Shown one piece after another: positions 10,379 through 22,679 of a DNA stretch of 64,000 nt. The position numbers and the translations under genes were made by a program. The notes beneath the pieces were generated by a model. It made no database searches and was not told where the DNA came from. It worked only from the letters and a program-made list of their open reading frames with translations. The stretch spans positions 1,939,501-2,003,500 of the forward strand of contig CM028924.1 of NCBI GenBank assembly GCA_016801845.1. The letters are read 5' to 3'. This stretch comes from Polydactylus sextarius (Eukaryota > Chordata > Actinopteri > Polynemidae). Each line of letters starts with the position of its first letter. Within the stretch, counting starts at the first letter, position 1.

Positions 10379-12050
10379 CTGCAGCCTCCTCGGTCAGTTT
10401 GCAGTGAAAACTGTCAGCCCGGCACTAGAAAAGGGATCAGGCAGGGAGAACCGGTCTGCTGTTTTGACTGTATACCATGTGCTGATGGAGAAATCAGCAA
10501 CACAACTAGTCAGTATACAAGTTTCAAACTGTATCTTAAATATGTGACAATAAGTGACACAAACACCATCACCATCTCCTTCAAACCCTGACAGACGCTC
10601 GTGAATGTATCCTCTGTGACGGAGACTACTGGTCCAATGATGCTCATGACACCTGTATACCAAAAATCATCGAGTTTCTGGCCTTCGGAGAACCGCTGGG
10701 GATCACTCTCATCGTCATCTCTGCGTTTGGAGCGTTAGTTACCATCGCTGTCGGGGTGAGGATCCCAAAGATAAAAACAAACCTACTGATGAAGCCTCTA
10801 CTACGTCAAATGTTGTGTTTTTACTGTGTTTGTTTCTTTTCTTATTTTACAGGTGGTGTTTGTTGTGAACATCGGCACACCTCTGGTGAAAGCAAACGAC
10901 GCCCTGCTGAGTTTTTCGCTGCTTTTCTCGCTTGTCGTGACCTTCCTCTGCTCCATCGTCTTCCTCGGAGAGCCTCAGAACTGGAGCTGCATGACCAGTC
11001 AAGTCGCCCTCGCTCTGGGCTTCGCTCTCTGCCTTTCATCCATCATGGGTGTGTGCGCGCTATTCACGTAACTGAATTTTACCTCTATCTGAAAAGAGGA
11101 GAAACCTTCACGTAAAACACCTCCTCTACGTGTTTTTTAACTTCAGGTAAAGCGGCAGTGTTGATGTTTAGAGCTCAGGCTCTGAAAGCAGCTCGAGCTA
11201 AAGCCAAAGCGGCTGCAAAAGCTGCAAAAGCAGCAGCCGAAGCTGCAGCAAACAGTGGCAGCCCTGATGTCATCGTTACCAACACGAACAACAACACTGA
11301 CACCGGCGCCTCCGCTAACCCTGACGTTGACAAACTCAGCTGCGCCCACCAGAGGGCGATAGCTGCTGTGGCAACATTAATACAGGTACGTACGTTTTTA
11401 ACAACTTCTCAAACATCTTATTTAACATATTGATGTTATAATGTTTTAACGTGTTTCTGTCAAGGCCATCGCATGCACCGTGTGGCTCATCGTCCTCCCT
11501 CCACACCCCATCAAAAACACCTCGGCTCAGAATATAAAGATCATTCTGGAGTGTGACGAAGGCTCCATCGTCTTCATCTGTTGTATTTTTGCCTACGACA
11601 TCCTGCTGGCTCTGCTGGCCTTCGTCTTTGCTTTCATAGCCCGAAAACTGGAGGATCACTTCAGGTAAGAACCTCGATGTTTCAGATCTTTCTGTCACTT
11701 CAGAGACATGATGTTCGTTTCTCCATCTGTCTTCCAGCGAGGCGAAGTGCATGACCTTCGGCATGCTCGTCTTCTTCATCGTGTGGATCTCTTTCGTCCC
11801 GGCTTACCTCAGCACACGAGGGAAGTTCATGGTAGCTGTTCAGATTTTCGCCATCTTGGCTTCCAGCTTCGGTCTCCTGACCTGCATCTTCCTCCCTAAG
11901 TGCTACGTTCTTTTAGTCAAACCTGAACGCAACAAAGAGGAGCTGATGAGGCCTCGAGCTAAACCGCGCGACGGGACCTCGACCGGGACCTCGGCCTCGC
12001 TGAATACAGCCGCTACCGAGGTTCAGGCTTCGACTGCTATTGATGATTAG
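7720..12050 (+). CDS. OlfC/V2R-like class C GPCR (putative amino-acid chemoreceptor), complete
   Basis: Fourteen exons join in frame to 947 residues: 7720-7943, 8372-8663, 8745-8987, 9073-9264, 9342-9467, 9568-9752, 9838-9958, 10050-10277, 10385-10508, 10595-10755, 10853-11048, 11147-11385, 11465-11664 and 11738-12050. The start is the ATG just before a hydrophobic signal peptide (residues 1 to about 22). Residues to about 537 form the Venus-flytrap ligand domain. Residues 543-599 hold the nine cysteines of the cysteine-rich domain. Seven membrane spans follow, with the family signature ending PKCYVLL. Using calcium-sensing receptor numbering, S147, S170, D190, Y218 and E297 are all kept at a constant +8 offset (S155, S178, D198, Y226, E305), so binding of an alpha-amino acid is likely. 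Intracellular loop 2 has an Ala/Lys-rich insertion (about 709-760). Fish relatives act in olfactory neurons. CaSR, GPRC6A and T1R fit less well by overall impression. The exact subfamily was not determined. Confidence 0.94.
7944..8371 (+). other. First intron of the receptor gene
   Basis: This is a GT-AG intron (donor GTGAGT, acceptor GCTCAG) and the only receptor intron longer than about 110 bp. It corresponds in position to the first coding intron of the CaSR/V2R family. No other feature is seen. Confidence 0.85.
10349..10377 (+). repeat. (TG)n run abutting the exon 9 acceptor of the receptor
   Basis: About 14 TG units end a few bases before TTCTGCAG at 10378-10384, replacing most of the polypyrimidine tract of the intron ahead of the cysteine-rich-domain exon (10385-10508). 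Confidence 0.9.
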
Positions 12051-12560
12051 AAAGAAACTGAGCCGCAAAAGTTTCCAGTCTTTTTTATTCCAATTTATTT
12101 TACAATTCTTATGTTTTGTCTCAAAGAATAGACAATATATATTATTTAAAAATATTTATATTTATACTAACTCGACATTTGTTAGTTGGGGTTGATTTTT
12201 AATAAATAATAAAAATGAGGAAAGAAAATCGCTACCTCAGTGATTGTCAAGCATCTAAAAAAAAAAAATCATAAAACTGATGCGCAGATGAAAAAAGACT
12301 GGATATTTTTTATTTTTAAAGCTTTTCTGTGTCTTTAGGTTCAGACTTCTGCTGCTTTCAGTCTGGTAGTCGAATTAATCTGTCAGTTTTTACAACTACA
12401 AGCGATTAACTTATGATTGTTTCTATCAAAAAATATATATAATATACAAGTTTACACTATAAACATTAAGTTTCTATTTCCATGATAACCTGTCAGTGTG
12501 ACTCTGTTAGCTCAAGACATTTTTAATGTTTACTGCTCTAATAAATGTTATTTTCAGTCA
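12051..12560 (+). other. Receptor 3'UTR and polyadenylation signals
   Basis: AT-rich sequence follows the TAG. Overlapping AATAAA motifs at 12201-12206 and 12208-12213 are the likely signals, and another lies at about 12540-12545. The exact cleavage site cannot be read from the sequence. Confidence 0.5.
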
Positions 12561-15500
12561 CTGTTAGACGTGTTTTTCTTTCTTCTTTCTGTAGGGAAAG
12601 ATTCAGATAAATTGATATAAAAGTGCACGTTTGTAGCTCACAAACAAATGTACAGTTTTTATTTAACTGCAGCTGTTGTCTCAGTCTTGTTTTTCGGACA
12701 TTTCCTTCAGGTCGAGTGAAAACACAGAGGAAGAGAAAGATAAATATTAATCGTATGTGTCTACATTGATCCAGCAGAGGGAGCTGGAGGAAGCTTTGAC
12801 CCCAGACAGAAACATGTTGAGGTTTCATCACAGGTAACTTCAAATCTAAATCTTCAAATCTAGAAGATATAAACTATAAACCTGGAAACTAGAAACATTT
12901 TGAAATAAAACCCTTTTCAAGCTGGAGAGATTGTTATTTATTTATAAATCAGGATCCGTGTGACGAGAGGAGGCGTTTTAAACAAAGAGTAGCACTTTAC
13001 TGAACTTTTAACAAGGTCGAGAGAACGATGATGTCGATGATCTGAAAGTCGACGTCTTGTAAATCAAACCGAGTCTTGTTAACTTCTGTCAAACAAAATA
13101 AAAAATGAAGCGTTAGTTCAATGTTTTGAGTTTAATCTTTGCAACACGTTTGACGACGCGTTGTTCTCGGCTGCAACTGATGGAAGAACTTAACACCTTT
13201 GTATCTTTTTATACAAGTGAGTTGGTTGATGGTCGACTTTGTGCTGCGTGCAGGATGTGTATGTGTGTATGTGTGTGTGTTTTTTTTTTGCCCTATGAGC
13301 ATGTGGCTTTCTAGGAATCTGTGAAGCTGTGAACTGCGTCCAATCAAAGCTGTCAGTGTGGGATGGTAATAAATTCTGCCGGTGACCGAGCGGTGAAGGA
13401 ATGTGTTTATAATTTATTGTCAGCTGACGAGAGTGGACAGGAACACTGGTGCTAAATCAAGACAAAATGTGTGTATGTGCATTGCTGCATGTTGAGTGTG
13501 TGTGTGTGTGTGTGTGTCCATACAGGGACTTCACTTTGTAAAATCAACAGATCTCGTTGAGAGATGATCTAACGTTTAGTTTGTGTTTTTCGTCATGAAA
13601 AGAAATTTTCAAATTATCAGTTGTTGCTTCCAGTTTAGCAGTTTTGCAAACATCAGCTGAAATGACCTATTGTGACCTAAGTGACCTGTGTTTACTGATG
13701 ATTATTTAACCAAAGCAAGAAGAGAAATTTGATCGACTTTTAATCACCGGTGACAGAAACTCTCCGGGGATGGAGACGAGACAGGACGCTCACTAATCAT
13801 GACGACGGGAATGTCCCATTCTCCTGATTGATCGTTGTAGTGGGAGGATGTGAACCTGTAGTCACTCACAAGTGATTTATAGAAATGATGACAATCTCTT
13901 GAGATGTCACTGATTAACGTGCATGTGTAGGTTTCATATTTGTCGTGTTTCTTTTTCCTTTAATTTCTCTCTTATCTGTCTATATATAAATTCCCTTATA
14001 AGGCAATTATCAAAGAAATGTTGTTGTCTGTTTATTCCACTTGTTGTTGTTGTGTTGTTGTTAAGTTCAGCTGCTGGAAACCAGAAAACAGAATCAAGGA
14101 CTTTCTTCTTCTTCTTGTCGTCTTTAAACCAATCACTTAAGAATAGTTTCCAGTGGACACTTTGTGTTCTTCTTCATGCGTCTGAAGAGTGTAAAGGATC
14201 CTTTGAGCTACTGATGAGTCACGAAGTGTGTGTGTGTGTGTGTGTGTGTGTGCATCACAAGGTTGTCTTATTCATAGTGATACATTCTCTATACACAGAC
14301 TAGTTTTAGTTTGACCACAGAGATTGTGGAGGAACAAACCGTCAAACCGTTTGCCGTCTGTGTTGCTACTATTATTTTTCTATAAACCCTAGAACCCGGG
14401 TGTGTGAGGAAACATGCGAGGCGTTGTTGGATATATGACACTACCTCTTTTTGTCATGCTCCACCTGTTTTGAAAGGTTAGAAGCCTCTATGATACTATA
14501 GCACACGCTTCTTCTACTTCCATAACTTCACATCTCAGCATCTTATTGGATTAAAGTTTGATTTAATAAGACAAAGTGGTGCTGTTGAGACGCTACAGAC
14601 GGTTTACTCCTAATTTAATAGAGCAGCTGTTCCTTTTTGCTCCGTGTGTATATTTGTATGTGTGTGTTGTGTTTTAACTCTTTTAGCTCTCTGATGCAAC
14701 AATGTTTCCAACTCATCTTTTATCAACCCTCTCAGATATCCACACTAAATATAAATGTGTAACCAGTGAGCACTTGTACCCACCGACCTTTTTATAACAC
14801 ATTATTTTTCTTTCGGTTTTTCTTTTAGAGATTAAAATATGTAAGATTAATGAGCCAAAAGATATAAAGTAAAGAATTAATTACACACTATTCATTTATG
14901 TAGGAATAAATTATAGTTTCCATACATCTATTATATAGAGGTTTTATAATTTAGTGTAGTAGCTGTTATATATCGACTGTGAAGAAGTGTTGATGTTCCT
15001 GTTTTACTGTGTGATAGATGATCTATAAAGGTTATTTTCTGAACTTTAACATCAAAAGTATAAAGAATTAAATTTAATAAATGTTCAAAGTAATAACCAC
15101 AACAATCCGTCATTGAAGTTTTCAGACAGGTTGTATTTAACTCCTCTGATGTCTCAGTCCATAACCTCTAAAAAAGAGTCTTATTCATCAAATAACTGAA
15201 GAGATATTAAAAACAAATTTTTATACAAGTTCAAGCAGCACATTTAAAAACTTTGTTCAACATTTGACAAGAGACTTTGGTAAAACAGCCACAGACTCAG
15301 CAGCTACAGGAGATAAAAGCTGCACGTTGCAATTAGACTAATCGAATGGTATCTAACGTATTAAGAGTAGGATGTACCGTGTGTGTGTGTTTGTGTGTGT
15401 GTGTGTGGGGTGTATTGTGCGCTGGATCAGTTTGCGTCTCAGTGCGAGTTTAGGATAAAGGACTTGAATGACAGTTTTTGTCCATGCTAGAGTTTCTCTC

Positions 15501-16000
15501 TTGGTGACGCCGCCGCCACAGAGAAGTCAGATTGGATTCACTTTGTGTGACGAATCTTCTCAGTCAGTGACCTTAAGGGACAACAGGGGTCATCCAGGTC
15601 TGTGTGATGACATATTACATCAAAAGACCAGTATGATCCAAAACACAATATGATCCAGCGAGAAGTGAATCGCTAAATACCTGCTCACATAAATACTTAA
15701 TACTCGATGCAGAGAACTCCACAGAGAACTCCAAATTTCCAAACCAAATTAGATGTCGACCACAGACATTAACCGACCTCCGCCTTTTCACACCGTCCAG
15801 TCAGTACTGACCCCGACCTCCCGCCCTCAGGCCCCTCAGACGTGAGCTATCAGGGTCTCGTTACCCCCTTGAATAATTCAGCCCTGACACCCCATCGCTG
15901 ATTTATTCACTTGACCTCTAAAGATGCTAAACTCCGGGTATCTGTTTAGATATGAGGGTGATCCTCAGACCACACGGCCTGACCACAAGTCTATGCACAC

Positions 16001-16120
<120 letters not shown>

Positions 16121-16290
16121 AAAGACCTAACTCTCGTCCTTCAGTGGACATGTACGCCAACACTTCACTTAGCCGAGCTGTCATAGTAAATGAACTCGCT
16201 GAGTCCAAACTTAATCTCTCGTTCCTTCTTTTGCTTATAATAGATTCACTTTGAATTTTTGAGTGTTTGACTAAACTTGTGCTGAGTTCA

Positions 16291-16330
16291 AACACACACA
16301 CACACACACTCTCTCTCTCTCTCTCTCTCT
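16291..16330. repeat. Compound (CA)n(CT)n microsatellite
   Basis: A CA run of about nine units passes directly into a CT run of about ten units. Confidence 0.9.
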
Positions 16331-17299
16331 ATGACATACATCTCATCAGTATTCAGTCCAGCTCTTCCAGTGCGTCTCTCCCAGTCAGGTCTTTCCACTC
16401 ACCTTCACTTTTTTTTCTGTTTCTGTCTCTGATGTGTTTAGGCAGCACTTAAAGTTTGGACACGACTGTGGTCAGAAGTTTACAGGAGGAGAATTTAAAC
16501 TTGTCGGGAGGGAATCTATAAAGACTCTTTGGTGTTTATGTTTCTTTTTGAACTTTGAACTCAAACGAACTCAAATGGAAACACAGTGAAACACAAAACC
16601 TTTCATACATTCAATATATCATTCATTTTCTTTTTTGTGTCAAGTATCAATTTTCTTGTTTTGGCAAAGAAAGAAATATTGCAAATATCTGACATGATAG
16701 ATGCAGGCAGCCAAATGTCTGTGTTTCCACATTGTTACGCCCGGCGAAGGTGTAAATTTGCGTTTCTCCCACACAAGCCTGGAGTCTTATGACACAAAGA
16801 ATGGTGTTAAGACTCGGAGACTCTGAAGAGGTCCAGGAGGAGTGTAAATATAGAGCTGTCACTGGTACCAACCCTGAAGATAAAAAAGAAACAATCTGTG
16901 CGCGTGTGTGTGTGTGTGTGTGTGTCGGTGTACTTGTGGTGTGTGTTAATAAATGTTAATAGCTTTGATTCTGTAACAGTTTCCATTGTGTTCACTGGTG
17001 TAAATCCTCAGTCATGTTCTTTTTATTTTCATTTTATTTTTTAATGTTTCATTTGTGTTTGTCACTGTTTGTGTATGAACGTGTCCATATCTTTGCAGGT
17101 TGTGTATGCAACCGGGCGTCGGTGTAGAACTTGTAGATCTGCGTTCTATCATGAAAGCAGTGTGTGCGTGTGTGTGTGCGATCGTGTGCGAGTGTGTACA
17201 CATTGTCGACACCCTGGCATGTTTGGCTCCCTCCTTTTAGGCCAGGGCAGGCTGTGACGAGACAAGGAAACCGGGATCCTGTTTCAGGCTGGATGAGGC

Positions 17300-17306
17300 T
17301 ATAAGA
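17300..17306 (+). promoter_or_regulatory. kcnab1: Possible TATA box for the first kcnab1 exon
   Basis: TATAAGA lies about 300 bp upstream of the Kvbeta1.3-like ATG and is followed by purine-rich sequence that looks like 5'UTR. A second candidate, TATAAAG, is at 17378-17384. Both are motif matches only. Confidence 0.25.
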
Positions 17307-17604
17307 GACGAGAGAGCAGACTGCACGGACAGAAAGAAAGACAAGGAGACGAGCAGACGGACACAAGTCACAACAAATATAAAGAATAAAGACGGACAAG
17401 AAACTCAAGAAGTTGAGAGCTGCAGGAGATGATCAGAAAGAGACAAAAGAAACTTTCCTGGGACATGCATCCTCTCTGAAACTGGACTGACTCATCCCAC
17501 AAAAGAGGTCAACTTAAACTTGGACTTGCAAACCCTGAATCTCCTCCTCTTTCACCTTGTTCCCCGAATTCTGCCCTTGAGGGGACGGGGCACCCTCTGG
17601 GGCC

Positions 17605-17876
17605 ATGCTGGCCGCCCGGAGCAGCGGAGGGGGCGTCGGCGGAGGACACCAGCCTCCCCACGTGCACCGCAAACACTCGGTGGCTTCTCTCAGTGGGACT
17701 AAAGCTCATCGAAGCAACTCCCAGGATGCCAAGCGCAACTCTTCTTCCGGGAAGCAGGGGGCGCAGCACCGACACAAGGCGGTGCTCATCAGAGAGATGG
17801 AGACCAACTGGTACCTGAAAATGTTTGGACTGGGTAAAGAAGAGACAGTCGCACATAAGACTGGCATGCCCTACAG
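17605..17876 (+). CDS. kcnab1: kcnab1 alternative first exon, Kvbeta1.3-like N-terminus
   Basis: The exon encodes 90 complete codons plus two bases and ends TACAG|GTCAGT (phase 2). The N-terminus MLAAR matches the mammalian Kvbeta1.3 inactivation peptide. The conserved tail includes MNWYLK-like ETNWYLKMFGL and TGMPYR. In the family this segment enters the open Kv1 pore from the cytosol to cause fast N-type inactivation, and a hairpin around residues 2-10 with Arg5 is reported to bind PIP2. Leu2, Ala3, Ala4 and Arg5 are kept here. They are followed by a Ser-Ser-Gly-rich stretch and a His/Ser/Lys-rich linker unlike the mammalian one. The ATG sits in a good context (GGGGCCATGC). It is the most upstream of the three first exons. 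Confidence 0.94.
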
Positions 17877-19662
17877 GTCAGTGACGTCCAGTGTGAATGT
17901 GTCTCAGTGAAAACACACCGATGTGTTACACACAGTTGATTTACTCCACGGTTAAACACTCACACACTTCACACACACAGACACACACACAAGTATCATG
18001 GGCTTTTAGCTTTTCTACACATCATTAACACTGAGATCAGTGCATGTTCATTGACAGATTCAAGTATTTTTGGGCGATCTGATGACAACCTCCACCTCCT
18101 CCTTCTATCATTATGTGTCACAGGAGTCATGCTGGTCATAACGACCTCCGGCTTAGAGTTGTGTCACCTGATCGGACCGTAATGCTAATAGCAAGCATCT
18201 GTCTTGCCGCATTAGACCGTGTTGACATCTTCTAACACCATGGTGACAAAACATATGGAGGCTGAAGGGAGTGTTTTGATTCTTTCGTGCGTGTTGGTCG
18301 ACAGAGGTGAAGCACCGGTAGGATCCACGCCACCATTTCCACTTTAGGAAGTTGGAGTATTAATGCAGCACATGCTGGTTAATCTTTTGTTCTTTTTTCT
18401 CGTCTCCTAGTTTCTCACACATGGATATTTTCAGTGTTGGGTTACCTCGCCTGCCTCCTCCCACCCCCACTGTGTCTTCCCTCTCGTCACTCTACTCTCG
18501 TTTCTTGTCGCTAAATGCCTAATCCGTCTGTGTCCCATTCCAATCATTCAAGCCTAAAGCTCCACATTCATTAGTCCCTTCACTCCTATCTCATCTCCTC
18601 TTTTCTTCTCTCTCTCTCTCTTGTTTCTCCGGCCTCCCTGTTGGTTTTGGATCAGTTCTCAGTTCTCTCTCTTTGATTTAGAAAGAAACAAAAAGCAGAG
18701 TGAAGACGAGAGACGGGGATGATAAAGGATCCGGAGCTTGAGGAGACAAATGTTTATGGAGCCGTTTTAGGCTGTAGAGCAACACAACACAATGTTACAC
18801 AACTCGGAGGGATTTCTACCCAGACAGACGTCAAATCACCTCAAGTAAACAGGCGTCACTTAACGTAGCGAGCTGAGTGTCGTTATATCGACCAGAGCGT
18901 CAGACGGATTAATCAGCAGCTGCAGGAACAGTGACTTTTAGCAACTTGCTGCAACATTGATGATGTTTCTTTCATTAATATATTAATACATAGACGTGTC
19001 GTGTCCATGTGTCTTTACTGTTTTAAAGGAAAATATTTCATTTTGTTTGTTTGTTTTCTTTACATTTACTACTTAGACGACGTTTAACTCCACGTTCTCA
19101 GCCCGTAAATACACTTCTGAAGCAGCTACGTGTAAAGAACTAATGCAAATGTTGAATTATACGTCACAGATACTGTGAATATTCACTAAACACACGTCAA
19201 ACATTATGTGTGTTTGTAATTTCAGATGTGGTTTTTAAATGATATTTAAGAACTGGCTTGGTGACACGTTAGCGGCTGCACACTTCACATGCTCCTTATT
19301 TACAGGCTCATAAAGATACGATGAAAGCCTCTCAGGGCTTGACAGACAGACTGACAGGTGCATGTGAGGACTGTGTGTGTGTGTGTGTGTGTGTCCTTAA
19401 TCGTCATGTTTCCAGACCGAGTGGTGAGCTCAATGAACCACCAATAAAAAAGACAACGCTGTGTGAACCATTGTAAGATTAGCACGACCTTCACACGTCA
19501 GTACATATGTATTCATACAACATAAATAACAAACAAACACTGATACATAGTGATCGTTACAGCAGAATCACCAGGTCTCTGTGTTATGAGGAGTCACAAC
19601 CACTGACTTTGACCTAGAAAAGGGGAGAGAGAGCATGAGATGACACCTCATGTCAATCAGCC

Positions 19663-19663
<1 letters not shown>

Positions 19664-19703
<40 letters not shown>
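19664..19703. repeat. (CA)n microsatellite
   Basis: About 20 uninterrupted CA units. Confidence 0.95.
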
Positions 19704-19705
<2 letters not shown>

Positions 19706-22217
19706 TCTGCCAGCTTCTCTTCCTTGAATCTGTCATCGGTGCCAAACAACATGCGATAGCTGGATTTCTTCTCACTCATCTGAACCAGAACAATTGCTGC
19801 GATTTTTTTGTTCTTCAATGATTCTTCATAAAAAGTGGGACAGAATAAACCACAGAAACTCTGAGCTTTTATCAACAACAAAAAATAACTTTGTGATGTA
19901 AACATTCATTAAAATTAATTATCTAATTCGTTCCGGTGCAGGTGTATTATTATATCAGGACGTAACAGATTGAGATGAACGTATTTTGCATGTGCACACA
20001 CATTCCCTGGATTACAAATCTTACTGTATTTATTTTATTTTATTTTAATGCTGGACACATCAAGTTATTGCCATTAAATTAGATGTTTTATTAAACCTTG
20101 AACAAATTACAAAAACAAATATTTGTTAATTCGTTTCAATTTTATTTGATATGATGATGCTGATGAGGTAGATGTCTCAATAATAGAGTCTAAATGACAT
20201 ATCAGGATTAAACAGAGTGAAATAATGTTTTAGTAGATGAAAAATATTTCATATAGAGAAATGATTCAAGTCATTGTTGTGATATTTGACGTCATGAACA
20301 TAAACAGTTTCAGACTCTAGTAAAACGTGACTGATCCAGTGATGATGACAGGTAACACGGTTGTTGTCTCTGCTCTGACCAGGTACTGGAGTTGAGTTTC
20401 CATAAAAACAACCAGGCACAAAGATGTGGCAACATGATGCTGTGGCATGAAGAACAAACCCACATCTAACGTTGACAGATTAAACACTAGGACGGTGCCC
20501 AGATTAACAGTTTGATTCATTCTCTTTCTTTTAACAAATCTCCGGTGATTAAAGAGATAATAAGGAAAGAACAACCTCATGATGATTTTAAACCGTCAGT
20601 ATAATAACATAATATTTCCCATTTCACTTTGTTCTCAGATTTTTCAATAATAATGGGATTTAGTGGAGAATGTAGGCCAATGCACTGGTGTTAAACAGGA
20701 GCAGGACAGTCCCTGAGGGCCGGAGACTGATCACTGGCATAATTATTGCTGCTATAGAGTCAGACAGTGTAGAGAGAACCTGCTCATGTGAGTAAACAAC
20801 ACAGAAATACAGTTTAATAGACTGTATGTAGCAAGTGAAACATTAAACAATAAATTAAAATGTGGACATGAGCTTTAGTCATCTAAAAAAATAAAAATTA
20901 AACAAAAGGTTTACAGTGTTTTGCACCAGTGTGCTGCTCTATTCGTTCCGCTTCTATAACTCTGTGCACGCTGGGTAATTATCAGATATATGCAATCATT
21001 ATATGAGGATTCATGCACTGGAGGGAGCGCACGTAGGAGTGGTGGGGGCAAAACGAGAGAGGAAGAGACAGAAAAAGAAAAGATGGTTAATTAGTCTCTG
21101 GGAACATGAAGCTACAGACCAGGTAGAAAACATTAACGCTTTGGGTCTGAGCTTTATTTTTGTTTTTAACTCCCCCCTCTTCAGCTGGACCCCACCCTGG
21201 CCTCACCCCCTCCTCTTTGCTGAATTGTATTTGAGGGAAAATATTTTTTTTTTTCAACACAAGAGGCAAAAATAAAAAGAGACACGATGACAAACTGTAA
21301 CTGAAGAAAAGTGACGAGCTGCTAAAAAAAAACGTCCATGGTAACAGTCGTAACGTCAGTCACTAATGCTTTCATTGATATTTAACTTTATGCTGCTTAT
21401 GCATTAAATGTGTGCATGTGTAGACTCAGTGTGTATGGATGTGTGTGTGTGATCTAGTGTCTATAAATAAACTACAAACACACTGTGTCGTTGCATAAGC
21501 TCAGCTGACTCTGCTGCTGCCAGACAGGATCAGTTTTTCCACCGATCCTGCAGGACAATAGACACAGCTGCCCCTCTGCCCACCTCCCTGCCTAATTCAG
21601 TGTTTGTTCATGTTTGTGTGTGTGTGTGTGTGTGTGTATGGACACTTGTGTTTCCATAAAAAAACAGTTAACATACTTTGAGTTTAGGGTAACATATATA
21701 GCAGCACAGAAAAACAATCAAACCTACATGAATCTCTGCGATTTATTGAAAACAACCTTTTGTAAAATGGCTTTTATGGATTTAAAAAATAAAAAAACCT
21801 CTAAACTATAAACAAAGGACCATGTATATGTATTTTTATTTTTTATTTTTGGTTTGTAGTTTAAGTTTAAGACACAAAGAGCAGCCAGGCGGTTGGTACC
21901 TGATACCAACATTAGACAAGAAAGAAACTTGATCCTGACGAACAAAAGTTAAACTTGGAACCAAAGTCCAAACTTAGACGCTGGATTTACATCACAATAA
22001 AAACACAATCAGCAGCACATTCCCACTGATTACGGACATAATTAAGAGTATTAACGTTTCTAATAATATCTGAACAGATTCTTCTAGTGAAGATTCTTGT
22101 GATTCATTTCATTCTTTGCAGTTTTTGTTTGTTTACATGTGAATTTTAGACACAAGTAAATTTGGTTATTTTGGCAGAGTTTCTGTTGAATACTGATGAT
22201 GAATGAAAGAATACAAG

Positions 22218-22221
<4 letters not shown>

Positions 22222-22253
<32 letters not shown>
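22222..22253. repeat. (TG)n microsatellite
   Basis: About 16 uninterrupted TG units. Confidence 0.95.
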
Positions 22254-22254
<1 letters not shown>

Positions 22255-22392
22255 CAGTGTGTCTCTAAGTAAAATGTCCTGATATGGGAGAATGGCATTC
22301 CTCACGATTCCCACAATCCACTGGGGGACCAGACATGATGTCACTGGATGCTCCCATGAGGAGGTCGAAGGCGACAGATTATATGCAACATA

Positions 22393-22462
<70 letters not shown>
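22393..22462. repeat. Compound (TG)n(AG)n(TG)n microsatellite
   Basis: TG, AG and TG blocks follow one another without a break over 70 bp. A run of about 25 T lies just downstream at 22497-22521. Confidence 0.95.
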
Positions 22463-22466
<4 letters not shown>

Positions 22467-22679
22467 AGAGCAGACTGAAGAACGAGGCTTCCCCGTGTTT
22501 TTTTTTTTTTTTTTTTTTTTTGTGCTTCACTTCACTTCAAAAACACTGATGGCTGTGTGCAAGAGTGTGTGTGTGTTTGCATGTTTATTTTAGGTATGTG
22601 CAAGTGTGTGTGTGTGTGTGTGTTATGTACACTTTGTTTATAAAGAGGCAGAAGAGAGAAGAGGGAAAATTAGAGGTAA

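Larger units (their letters stand above)
17877..22380 (+). other. kcnab1: kcnab1 intron between the first two alternative exons, proximal part
   Basis: Non-coding. It contains TG/CA runs at about 19371-19394, 19664-19703, 21618-21638 and 22222-22253. The stretch at 18440-18680 is pyrimidine-rich. No exon or recognised mobile element is seen. Confidence 0.65.

Noticed and set aside
10053..10547. 164-codon ORF treated as one protein
   Set aside because: Its first part is receptor exon 8 in frame. It then reads through the intron and its TG repeat and enters exon 9 in the wrong frame.
11336..11779. 147-codon minus-strand ORF
   Set aside because: Antisense shadow across receptor exons 12-14 and their introns.
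22084..22530. 148-codon minus-strand ORF
   Set aside because: It is made largely of TG/CA/AG repeats and a poly-A tract (His-Thr and Lys runs).
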